Of a DNA stretch of 6,844 bases, positions 1-6,311 are shown one piece after another; the first letter of the stretch is position 1, and each line of letters begins with the position of its first letter. This DNA is from Clostridiaceae bacterium (lineage in GTDB: Bacteria > Bacillota > Clostridia > Oscillospirales > Acutalibacteraceae). The notes under the pieces are model-generated. The model had not been told where the DNA came from. It made no database searches and saw nothing but the letters and a program-made list of their open reading frames with translations. Both the position numbers and the translations under genes were made by a program. The stretch covers positions 1 through 6,844 of the forward strand of contig JAEDKI010000110.1 of NCBI GenBank assembly GCA_016295895.1. Reading direction: 5' to 3'.

Positions 1-2
1 GC

Positions 3-707
3 GTTATAACCTCAACGCCGCCCCATCTTTCAAAGCCCGAGGATTCGGGCAAGGCAAAGGGGTTTGACGAGATTTCCGTTGATATCGGCATGAGTCGTGA
101 AGAAGCCCTGAAGCTTGTTTCCCCCGGAGACAGAATAACTTTTAACGGAAATTATGAAAACCTGCTCGGAAGCAGAGTGTGTTCGCCTGCAATTGACGAC
201 AGAGCGGGCATTGCGGCTATTCTTCGCTGCCTTGAGCTTCTTGACGGCAAAAAGCTTGACTGCACGCTGAGTGTTTTGTTCTCCGTTCAGGAGGAAACCA
301 CGGGCAGCGGAGCGCAGACGGGCGCATTTTCCGCTCAGGCGGAGGAAGCGATTGCCGTTGATGTCAGCTTCGCTTTCGCTCCGGGGATCAGCAGAGAAAA
401 ATATGCTTCTCTCGGCGGGGGTACCATGGTAGGCTATGCTCCGTCACTCGATTATGAAATGAGCCGCAGGCTGAGCGAGCTTGCGGAGGAAAAAGGAATT
501 TCCAATCAGACCGAGGTAATGGGCGGCAAAACGGGAACAAACTGCGACCAAATTCAGACCTCGGGCAGAGGGGTTAAAACAGCCTTGCTTTCAATCCCTT
601 TGAGAAATATGCACACAGCCGCCGAGGTCTGCGACCTTGCGGATATTGAAAGCACGGCAAGGCTTCTTGCCGAATATATTTCGGAAAGGGGCGGCGTTAA
701 TGCTTGA
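3..707 (+). CDS. M42 family glutamyl aminopeptidase / endoglucanase-like metallopeptidase, 5' partial
   Basis: This is the C-terminal 234 residues of an M42 (TET-type) metallo-aminopeptidase; the reading frame is open to the left edge, so the N-terminal part, about 100 residues by family length and carrying the first metal-binding HxD motif, lies outside. A start at the ATG at 90 is unlikely, because the codons before it already read as M42 sequence (VITSTPPHL, then KAKGFDEISVDIG). Visible active-site landmarks are the IDDRAG aspartates (195-200), the VQEE glutamate pair (291-296; catalytic base and zinc ligand), the VDV aspartate (near 360) and the NMH histidine (612-614). Family members are cytoplasmic, bind two zinc or cobalt ions and usually form 12-subunit tetrahedral shells that trim peptides left by the proteasome or other proteases. 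The stop overlaps the next M42 gene by 8 bases, which suggests translational coupling. Substrate preference cannot be read from the sequence. Family assignment is firm. Confidence 0.93.
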   Translation, partial: VITSTPPHLSKPEDSGKAKGFDEISVDIGMSREEALKLVSPGDRITFNGNYENLLGSRVCSPAIDDRAGIAAILRCLELLDGKKLDCTLSVLFSVQEETTGSGAQTGAFSAQAEEAIAVDVSFAFAPGISREKYASLGGGTMVGYAPSLDYEMSRRLSELAEEKGISNQTEVMGGKTGTNCDQIQTSGRGVKTALLSIPLRNMHTAAEVCDLADIESTARLLAEYISERGGVNA

Positions 708-1719
708 AATGATTAAAGAACTGTGCGCCCTGCCGGGAATATCCGGCAGAGAAAACGCCGTTCGTGAATATATAATTGAAAAAATCAAAGATTATGCCGA
801 ATACAGCGTTGACCCGCTCGGCAATCTTATTGTGTTCAAGAAAGGCAAAAATCCTGCCAAAAACAAGGTTATGATTGACGCCCATATGGATGAGGTCGGA
901 TTTATCATAACTTCGATTGATTCCGAGGGATTTCTCCGCTTTGAAAAGGTCGGAGGAATCGACACCCGTGTTTTTGCGGGCAGAACCGTAAGGGTCGGAG
1001 AAAAGGCGGTCTGCGGTGTTTTCGGCATAAAGCCGATTCATATGCTTGAAAAAAGCTCGGAAGCGGATATGCCCAAAGCCGATGAGCTTTATATTGACAT
1101 CGGAGCAAAAAGCAAGGAAGAAGCGGCGGAATATGTCCGCCCGGGCGATATGGCTTGGTTTGCCGACGGCTTTGCCGAATTCGGAAACGGATTCATAAAA
1201 TCAAAGGCTCTTGATGACAGAGTCGGCTGTGCAATGCTGATAGAAATGATCAGAAGCGAGCTTGAATATGACGCATGGTTTTCATTCAGCGTTCAGGAGG
1301 AAATCGGCACAAGGGGAGCACAGACTGCGGCATTCACAATTGACCCCGATTACGCAATCGTTGTTGAAACGACCACGGCGGCGGATATTTCGGGCGTTAA
1401 GGATGAAAAAAGAGTTTGCATTTGCGGCGAGGGCGGCGCAGTTTCGTTCATGGACAGAAGCACGCTTTACGGCAGAGAGCTTTTTGACAGGGCGTTTGAG
1501 GTTGCCGAAAGAGACGGCATAAAATGTCAGACGAAAACCCTTGTTGCCGGCGGCAACAATGCAGGCGCAATTCATAAAAGCAGAGGCGGAGTTAAAACCC
1601 TTGCAATATCGGTTCCCTGCCGCTATCTTCATTCCCCGGGCTGTGTCATAAAATATGACGATGCGCTTGAAAGCCTGCGTCTTGTTAAGGCAATGGCGGA
1701 GGAATTCGCAAAATGGTAA
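700..1719 (+). CDS. M42 family metallo-aminopeptidase, complete
   Basis: A complete 339-residue M42 peptidase, normal length for the family. The metal and catalytic residues are all present: H62 and D64 (DAHMDEVGF), D172 (ALDDRVG), the E200-E201 pair (VQEEIGTRGAQ), E223 (VVETTTAADI) and H311 (YLHSPG). I chose the ATG at 700 because its protein begins MLEMIKELCALPGISGREN, the usual M42 N-terminus, and a purine-rich GGAAAGGGG site (683-691) sits about 8 bases upstream; an in-frame ATG at 637 would add 21 residues unlike the family, buried in the upstream gene. The enzyme should remove N-terminal residues from short peptides in the cytoplasm as part of a large oligomer. It is a paralogue of the preceding gene (shared VQEE-x-x-G-x-GAQT-x-AF block) and overlaps it by 8 bases, so the two may be made in matched amounts. 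Zinc or cobalt dependence is known of the family, not shown here. Confidence 0.95.
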   Translation: MLEMIKELCALPGISGRENAVREYIIEKIKDYAEYSVDPLGNLIVFKKGKNPAKNKVMIDAHMDEVGFIITSIDSEGFLRFEKVGGIDTRVFAGRTVRVGEKAVCGVFGIKPIHMLEKSSEADMPKADELYIDIGAKSKEEAAEYVRPGDMAWFADGFAEFGNGFIKSKALDDRVGCAMLIEMIRSELEYDAWFSFSVQEEIGTRGAQTAAFTIDPDYAIVVETTTAADISGVKDEKRVCICGEGGAVSFMDRSTLYGRELFDRAFEVAERDGIKCQTKTLVAGGNNAGAIHKSRGGVKTLAISVPCRYLHSPGCVIKYDDALESLRLVKAMAEEFAKW

Positions 1720-2444
1720 GTCTTATTAACGAAAAGTCACAGCTTGATTTTTTACCCGCAGACCCGTTTGCGGCAAGGATAACTGCGATTTTTGAAACTT
1801 ACGGTGCATCCCAAAGCTTTGCCTTTTTCTGGGTTCAGACTATCGGGGGAGTTCCGACGGCGGCTGTCAGCAGAGTTGACGGCAGCGCAACCTTATTCTG
1901 CGCTGAAAATGCGGATTATGAGGAGCTTTCATCATTTTTGTCGGCTGTCGGATTCTCTGATATCACCTGCCGTGCGGATTGCGCCGAAAGGCTCGGTTTG
2001 CCGATAAAAAAGACATCGTTTATAGTGCGTTTCTGCGGCAATGAGGCTGAGCTTCCCGCCGCAGACATACTTAATGATTATGATAAAAAAGAACTTTATG
2101 CTTTGCTGACCGAATGCGGCTTTGAGCTCGGAGATTACGGGAGCTTTCTTGCCGATGTTTGTGCAAGGCTTGCCAAAGGAACTGCCTCGCTTGCCGCCGT
2201 TCAGAGCGGCGGAGAGCTTTCTGCCTGCGCTTTTGCTCTTTTTGAGGGCGAAAAAAGCGTTTTGCTCGGAGCTGTTGCCACAAGACCCTCTGCAAGGGGC
2301 AGGGGATACGCCTCTGCGCTTGTCGGCTCTCTTGCAAATGAGAAGTCGGAAAAGGCGGTTTTTCTGTTTTGCAGAAACGATTCGCTTGCGGATTTTTATC
2401 ATAAAATCGGCTTTGAAATCTGCGGACGCTGGGCTGTCTGCTGA
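1713..2444 (+). CDS. GNAT family N-acetyltransferase-like protein
   Basis: A 243-residue protein whose C-terminal third looks like a GNAT acetyltransferase. It has a beta-strand leading into LLGAVATRPSARGRGYASAL (184-203), with the acetyl-CoA pyrophosphate-binding R-x-x-G-x-G/A loop at about 195-200, and then a strand and FYHKIGF (228-234), the typical GNAT motif B/C ending. The first half (to about 120) has no motif I can assign with certainty; it has the alternating strand/helix pattern of a degenerate GNAT-like or regulatory repeat, with SRVDGSATLFCAENADYEEL (53-72) its most distinctive part. Two-lobed proteins of this type occur in clostridia. The acceptor substrate is unknown. The ATG at 1713 overlaps the M42 stop by 7 bases and has a GGAGG site (1698-1702) 10 bases upstream, so it is probably translationally coupled and in the same operon. 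A link to peptides made by the M42 enzymes is only a guess. Confidence 0.8.
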   Translation: MVSLINEKSQLDFLPADPFAARITAIFETYGASQSFAFFWVQTIGGVPTAAVSRVDGSATLFCAENADYEELSSFLSAVGFSDITCRADCAERLGLPIKKTSFIVRFCGNEAELPAADILNDYDKKELYALLTECGFELGDYGSFLADVCARLAKGTASLAAVQSGGELSACAFALFEGEKSVLLGAVATRPSARGRGYASALVGSLANEKSEKAVFLFCRNDSLADFYHKIGFEICGRWAVC

Positions 2445-2461
2445 ATTAATTCAATATTATC

Positions 2462-2469
2462 AAGGAGGA
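2462..2469 (+). promoter_or_regulatory. Shine-Dalgarno that fixes the YhhN-family start
   Basis: AAGGAGGA is the best ribosome-binding site in the window and lies 6 bases before the ATG at 2476. It settles the start: the same frame is open back to about 2122, inside the acetyltransferase gene, but that upstream part is not a plausible membrane-protein sequence. Confidence 0.85.
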
Positions 2470-2475
2470 AATACT

Positions 2476-3171
2476 ATGTCACCGCTGTTTATTGTTACCG
2501 TTGCTTTGACTGCGTTAACTACCGTTTTTGCTTTCGCCTGCATAGCTCAGCGGCGAAAAGGAAAAGCTTTTCAGGGAATGCTCTGCAAATTCATGGCAAG
2601 CTTTGGTTTCATTTCGGTCGCCGTTGTCGGCTACTGCATGAATCCGACGGATACATATTATTTCTGCCTGGTTTGTTTTGCTCTGCTTTTCGGATTTTTC
2701 GGCGATGTTCTTCTCGGAATCAAAGAGATTGCGCCGACATTCAGAGGAAAACTGATTCCGCTCGGAACGGCGTATTTTCTTGTCGGTCATATTTTTTATC
2801 TCTGCGCTTTCATCACCAAAGGCGGATTCAACCTTGCCGCCCTGATTGTCGGAATTCTCGGCGGAGTGTTCTGCGCAGTTATGATGAAAGTGCTGAAAAT
2901 GAAGATTGATAACAAGCTGAAGATAATGCTGACGGTATATTATGCCGCTTTGGTTTATAAGGTTTCCGCTTCGGCTGTGCTTGCTTTCGGCAGCAGAAGC
3001 CCCGCATTCTGGCTTGCTTTTGCGGGTTCGGTGCTGTTCCTGATAAGCGATTCATGCCTGAGTTTGCTCTATTTTACGCCCGTTAAGAAGAAAAATAATT
3101 GGGTAACCGTCGAGCTTTCAACATATTATCCGGCGCAGATTCTGCTTGCTTTGTCGGTTGCCGTGATGTGA
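2476..3171 (+). CDS. YhhN/TMEM86-family integral membrane protein, putative lysoplasmalogenase
   Basis: A 231-residue, very hydrophobic protein with about eight likely membrane helices (roughly 3-23, 36-53, 61-81, 95-113, 117-136, 148-170, 176-200, 214-231). Its pattern fits the YhhN family: GDVLLG (76-81), a glycine/histidine helix with H105 (LVGHIFYL), GSVLFLISDS (184-193) with D192, and a closing YYPAQILL (217-224). Family members shown to be active (mammalian TMEM86 and a bacterial homologue) hydrolyse the vinyl-ether bond of lysoplasmalogens, giving an aldehyde and a glycerophospho-headgroup. Many clostridia make plasmalogens anaerobically, so the substrate could be native, but activity here is inferred from family membership only. 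The gap to the upstream gene is 31 bases with no terminator visible, and 12 bases separate it from the GH16 gene, so it is likely mid-operon. A general unknown membrane function remains possible. Confidence 0.82.
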   Translation: MSPLFIVTVALTALTTVFAFACIAQRRKGKAFQGMLCKFMASFGFISVAVVGYCMNPTDTYYFCLVCFALLFGFFGDVLLGIKEIAPTFRGKLIPLGTAYFLVGHIFYLCAFITKGGFNLAALIVGILGGVFCAVMMKVLKMKIDNKLKIMLTVYYAALVYKVSASAVLAFGSRSPAFWLAFAGSVLFLISDSCLSLLYFTPVKKKNNWVTVELSTYYPAQILLALSVAVM

Positions 3172-3183
3172 GGAAACATAAAC

Positions 3184-4086
3184 ATGAAATATTCAATAAT
3201 CAATATATTCATTACAATCGTTGTTCTGATATCTTCGGTTATCCGTGTTGATTTGGGCTACGGATTGAACCCGACCTGCAAGACGGTGAATCTTGACGGA
3301 TATGAGCTGGTCTGGCAGGATGAATTTGACGGAACCGAGCTTGACCGCAACAAATGGAATGACAATCAGAGCGTTGATAAAATTCATTGGGGTGCGGTTC
3401 GCAGGGGCGGTTATTGGCACAGAGATATGATAAGCGTATCTGACGGCAATCTTCATATCCGCACAAAATACCTTGATGAAAAAGCCGCTTCGGAATACGG
3501 CGGAGACTACAAAGAGGGCTGGTACACGGGATATATAACAACCCGTGATTCAAACCCCACGAACGAAGCTGACCCCGACTTTTTCCTTTACGGATATTAT
3601 GAAACACGCTGTATTCTGCCTCAGGGGCAGGGGCTTTGGTCGGCATTCTGGATGATGAACGAGGGTGTTTTCAATGTTGACGGCAGCGGTCGTGACGGCA
3701 CGGAAGTTGACATTTTTGAAGGCTTCGGCTATGAGCAGGGTGAAAAGAAAACTGCGGACTGCGTCTCGGTCAACCTCCATTGGGACGGCTACGGAGAATC
3801 GCTTCAGAGCTATCGTGTCGGCAGCTTTTATGCCCGCAATCCCTATACCGAATATAATACATACGGAGTTATGTGGACTCCCGATGAATACATTTTCTAT
3901 ATTAACGGCCGTGAGTGCGCCCGAACGGATAAGGGCGGAGTTTCGCAGAATCCCGAATGTCTTCTGCTTTCTGTTGAAATTGCGGGAGAAAACGGTGAGG
4001 CGTTCGGCTACGGCGATATAAACCTCAACAGCGGCGATGTTGATTTTATTGTTGATTATGTAAGAGTTTATCAGCTTGCAGGCTGA
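3184..4086 (+). CDS. Glycoside hydrolase family 16 (laminarinase-like), exported or membrane-anchored
   Basis: A 300-residue protein with a hydrophobic N-terminus (about 5-20) and then one GH16 jelly-roll domain (about 38-298). The start of the fold is YELVWQDEFDGTELDRNKW (40-58); the active-site block is EVDIFEGFG (174-182), in which E174 is the expected nucleophile, D176 the helper and E179 the acid/base. LWSAFWMM (151-158), NLHWDG (197-202) and the closing VDFIVDYVRVYQ (286-297) are also classic GH16 elements. The E-x-D-x-x-E spacing is the beta-bulge form found in laminarinases, agarases and relatives, not the E-x-D-x-E form of lichenases and xyloglucan enzymes; the exact glycan (beta-1,3-glucan, mixed glucan or galactan) cannot be told. 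No lipobox cysteine or clear AxA cleavage site follows the hydrophobic segment, so it could stay as an anchor. No carbohydrate-binding module, dockerin or sortase motif is present. The ATG follows AGGAAA (3171-3176), which overlaps the upstream stop codon. Confidence 0.93.
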   Translation: MKYSIINIFITIVVLISSVIRVDLGYGLNPTCKTVNLDGYELVWQDEFDGTELDRNKWNDNQSVDKIHWGAVRRGGYWHRDMISVSDGNLHIRTKYLDEKAASEYGGDYKEGWYTGYITTRDSNPTNEADPDFFLYGYYETRCILPQGQGLWSAFWMMNEGVFNVDGSGRDGTEVDIFEGFGYEQGEKKTADCVSVNLHWDGYGESLQSYRVGSFYARNPYTEYNTYGVMWTPDEYIFYINGRECARTDKGGVSQNPECLLLSVEIAGENGEAFGYGDINLNSGDVDFIVDYVRVYQLAG

Positions 4087-4102
4087 TTTAATTAATGAAA
4101 AA

Positions 4103-4109
4103 GAGGAAG
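4103..4109 (+). promoter_or_regulatory. Shine-Dalgarno that decides the phosphoesterase start
   Basis: GAGGAAG lies about 7-9 bases before the ATG at 4117 but only 1-3 bases before the in-frame GTG at 4111. The spacing favours the ATG; the difference is two residues. Confidence 0.65.
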
Positions 4110-4116
4110 AGTGAAT

Positions 4117-5481
4117 ATGCTGACAAAAATTGCAATTAAAATTATGACAATGATTATGCCGCTGGTGATTGCTCTCAACGGCTTTACGGTTTCGCTTCCG
4201 TTTTTTAACGGCAAAGCCGAAATCGATTATGTTTTTGCAAATGACGCCGCAGGTTCAGCGGCGGGAACGGTCACGGTTTCTTCGCCCGTCAACGGTTCCT
4301 ATGAGCTTTATTGGGGAACCGGAGATAACGAGAAGCTTTCGGTTGAAGTTAAGGGCTATGAAGTGTTTTACAGCGAATTTGCCGAGCTCACCGTCAGCGG
4401 CGGCAAGGGGAGCACGGATATTTATGAGTTCACGGCAATTCCCGAGGGCGCAGAGAGCGTGCTTGCATTCAAAAACAAGGCGTTTATGGGCTCAGCCGAG
4501 CTTCCCGAAGAAAAGATTGCCGACAACGGCGAAAAAATATATTCTTTCGGCGCATTGAGCGATCTTCATTTCAACCGCTATAATCTGTCTCTGACAGGCG
4601 ATGACGCTGAGATAACTTTCCCCAATGCCCTGAATTTCCTTGACGGATTCGGAATATCGTTTGTCGGAATGTCGGGCGACCTTTCAAGCAACGGCGAAAG
4701 AGATTCCTTTGAAAAGTTCCACAGAATTGCGTCGGATTATGATTTCCCCGTTTATACCTCAACGGGCAACCACGATGTTTCAAACAAATACAGCCTTGAA
4801 AATTGGCAGGAGCTTGTCAATGCAGGCGTTTACGGCGAGAACAAGGCGGACGGAGTTATTAATGTTTCCGAAAACGGCATGGATTTCGTTTATCAGCCGC
4901 CCGAGGGCAGGGGAGATATCTTTATTTTCCTTTGCCAGTATCAATGGGATTATAACAAAGACACAAGCCGTATTCTGACCGATGAACAGCTTGATTGGCT
5001 TGAAAATCAGCTTGAAGAATACAAGGACAGAAAGGTGTTCCTTTTCTTCCACACATTCCTGAACGCTCCCGGTGATAACCCTTATATGGGTGAGGGCAAT
5101 CTGATAAACAATCTCGGAGTTAAATACAATCTTTCGTTCACGGCGGGAACTCCCGACGAAGCCCGTTTCCGTCAGCTTATGAAAGACTATAAGAATGTAT
5201 TTTTCTTCAACGGTCATTCTCATTGGACATACGATATGTATAAGCTCAATCCTCAGATTAACATAACGAACTATGACGGAGAATACGCAACAATGATTCA
5301 TATTTCAAGCGTTTCATCGCCGAGAAGCACAACTGCGAATTCTGCGGCAACGGTTGAAAACTGTATGCGTAAATCCGAGGGAATGCTTGTCACGGTTTAT
5401 GATGACTGCATTGTTTTCACGGCATGTGAATTTTTCTCGGGCGAGCTTCTTGCATACGCAACCTACAGATGCGAAATATAA
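4117..5481 (+). CDS. Exported calcineurin-like metallophosphoesterase
   Basis: A 454-residue protein with an N-terminal lysine-containing hydrophobic segment (about 4-30; probable signal peptide or anchor), a beta-rich region without a recognised motif (about 35-130), and a calcineurin-like phosphoesterase domain (about 143-400). The full two-metal site is visible: D149 and H151 (SDLHF), D188 (MSGDLSS), N218-H219-D220 (TGNHD), H312 (FFHTF) and H367-x-H369 (NGHSHW). Such enzymes cleave phosphomono- or diesters with Fe/Mn/Zn pairs; here the reaction would be outside the membrane. The substrate is unknown. The layout, a beta domain before the phosphoesterase domain, recalls purple-acid-phosphatase-like proteins, but the N-terminal region is too divergent to name. 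A short C-terminal part (about 400-454) may form another strand-rich piece. It is last in the + strand run, 30 bases after the GH16 stop, and is followed by a strong terminator. The alternative GTG start at 4111 would add two residues. Confidence 0.92.
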   Translation: MLTKIAIKIMTMIMPLVIALNGFTVSLPFFNGKAEIDYVFANDAAGSAAGTVTVSSPVNGSYELYWGTGDNEKLSVEVKGYEVFYSEFAELTVSGGKGSTDIYEFTAIPEGAESVLAFKNKAFMGSAELPEEKIADNGEKIYSFGALSDLHFNRYNLSLTGDDAEITFPNALNFLDGFGISFVGMSGDLSSNGERDSFEKFHRIASDYDFPVYTSTGNHDVSNKYSLENWQELVNAGVYGENKADGVINVSENGMDFVYQPPEGRGDIFIFLCQYQWDYNKDTSRILTDEQLDWLENQLEEYKDRKVFLFFHTFLNAPGDNPYMGEGNLINNLGVKYNLSFTAGTPDEARFRQLMKDYKNVFFFNGHSHWTYDMYKLNPQINITNYDGEYATMIHISSVSSPRSTTANSAATVENCMRKSEGMLVTVYDDCIVFTACEFFSGELLAYATYRCEI

Positions 5482-5494
5482 ACGGAAAAACATA

Positions 5495-5528
5495 CCGTCG
5501 GGCGGCATTTGCTTCCCGACGGCTTTTT
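5495..5528 (+). terminator. Rho-independent terminator, probably bidirectional
   Basis: A perfect 8-bp stem CCGTCGGG (5495-5502) with CCCGACGG (5515-5522), a 12-base loop, then C and TTTTT (5524-5528). It sits 13 bases after the phosphoesterase stop, so it ends the + strand operon. Read on the other strand, the same stem is followed after four bases by TTTTT (5490-5486), so it may also end sigG, whose stop is at 5530. Confidence 0.88.
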
Positions 5529-5529
5529 C

Positions 5530-6300
5530 TTATGAATTGCTTTTGATTTTCTTGATTGCGCCTTTTTCAAGCCGTGAAACCTGTGCCTGCGAAATTCCGA
5601 TTTCCTGAGCAACCTCCATTTGCGTTTTTCCTTGCATGAAACGGAGATAAAGAATATTTTTTTCCCTCTTGTTCAGATCTCTCATTGCCTGCTTGAGCAG
5701 AATTTCATCAAGCCAGTTTTCTTCGCTTTCCGCTCCTCCGATCTGATCCATAACATAAATCGTATCTCCGCCGTCGGAATAGACAGGCTCGTTGAGCGAA
5801 ACCGGCTCAACAATTGCGTCAAGAGCCATAACCACGCTCTCTCTGTCCGTTCCAAGCTCCTTTGCAATTTCCTCGGGAGTGGGGTCACGCTCAAGCTCAT
5901 TGATAAGACGCTCCCTGACCTGCATTGCGTGATAAGCGGTGTCTCTGACCGAGCGGCTGACCCTGACGGGGTTGTTATCCCGCAGATGCCGTCTGACTTC
6001 GCCGATTATCATGGGGCAGGCATAGGTGCTGAAGCGCACATCGAGGCTCATGTCAAAATTATCAATTGCTTTAATAAGACCTATACAGCCGACTTGAAAA
6101 AGGTCGTCGGGATTTTCGCCCCTGTTTGAAAATCGCTGGATAACGCTCAGAACAAGTCTGAGATTGCCCGTCACGAGATCTTCACGGGCTTTTTTGTCGC
6201 CCGCTCTTGCCTTCTTGAGAAGCTCCATTTTTTCGCTTTCTTTGAGAACCTTCAGTTTTGCGGTGTTAACTCCGCATATTTCAACCTTGTTGAACTGCAA
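5530..6300 (-). CDS. sigG: RNA polymerase sporulation-specific sigma factor SigG (forespore, late)
   Basis: A 256-residue sigma factor highly similar to Bacillus subtilis SigG from memory of that protein. It has the SigG-type N-terminus NKVEICGVNTAKL, region 2 (NLRLVLSVIQRF, then DDLFQVGCIGL at 65-75, core binding and -10 recognition), MIIGEVRRHLRDNNPVRVSRS (region 2.4/3), and a region 4 helix-turn-helix (MEVAQEIGISQAQVSRLEK, 228-246) for -35 recognition. SigG directs late forespore transcription (SASPs, spore protection and germination genes) after engulfment. I chose the TTG at 6300: GGGGTGAT lies just upstream at ideal distance, and the resulting N-terminus matches family length. The ATG at 6318 would add six residues, lacks a Shine-Dalgarno and sits in an inverted repeat. 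In Bacillus and Clostridium models sigG follows spoIIGA-sigE; here a GH18 gene precedes it. Position 44 is Thr where B. subtilis has Asn45. Confidence 0.95.
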   Translation of the reverse strand: MQFNKVEICGVNTAKLKVLKESEKMELLKKARAGDKKAREDLVTGNLRLVLSVIQRFSNRGENPDDLFQVGCIGLIKAIDNFDMSLDVRFSTYACPMIIGEVRRHLRDNNPVRVSRSVRDTAYHAMQVRERLINELERDPTPEEIAKELGTDRESVVMALDAIVEPVSLNEPVYSDGGDTIYVMDQIGGAESEENWLDEILLKQAMRDLNKREKNILYLRFMQGKTQMEVAQEIGISQAQVSRLEKGAIKKIKSNS

Positions 6301-6303
6301 AAA

Positions 6304-6311
6304 ATCACCCC
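6304..6311 (-). promoter_or_regulatory. Shine-Dalgarno for the sigG TTG start
   Basis: On the - strand GGGGTGAT matches the anti-Shine-Dalgarno pattern GGAGGTGAT with one change and leaves 7 bases between the G-run and the TTG at 6300. Its first two bases are the end of the outer arm of the neighbouring inverted repeat, so folding could limit ribosome access. Confidence 0.65.

Noticed and set aside
637..699. Longer N-terminus for the second M42 peptidase from an ATG at 637
   Set aside because: The 21 added residues do not resemble M42 proteins and lie inside the upstream gene; the ATG at 700 gives the family N-terminus and has a purine-rich site.
1932..2402. A 156-residue open frame on the - strand inside the acetyltransferase gene
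   Set aside because: It is rich in Lys, Arg and Ser with no domain, and opposes a coupled operon gene.
2122..2475. N-terminal extension of the YhhN-family protein back to 2122
   Set aside because: It is arginine- and proline-rich, fully inside the acetyltransferase gene in another frame, and a textbook Shine-Dalgarno marks the ATG at 2476.
4780..5301. A 173-residue open frame on the - strand inside the phosphoesterase gene
   Set aside because: The opposite strand encodes the complete set of metal-binding motifs; the antisense frame has no family features.
5620..6129. A 169-residue open frame on the + strand across sigG
   Set aside because: It is antisense to a clearly conserved sigma factor, has no good ribosome-binding site and no recognisable domain; it reflects codon composition.
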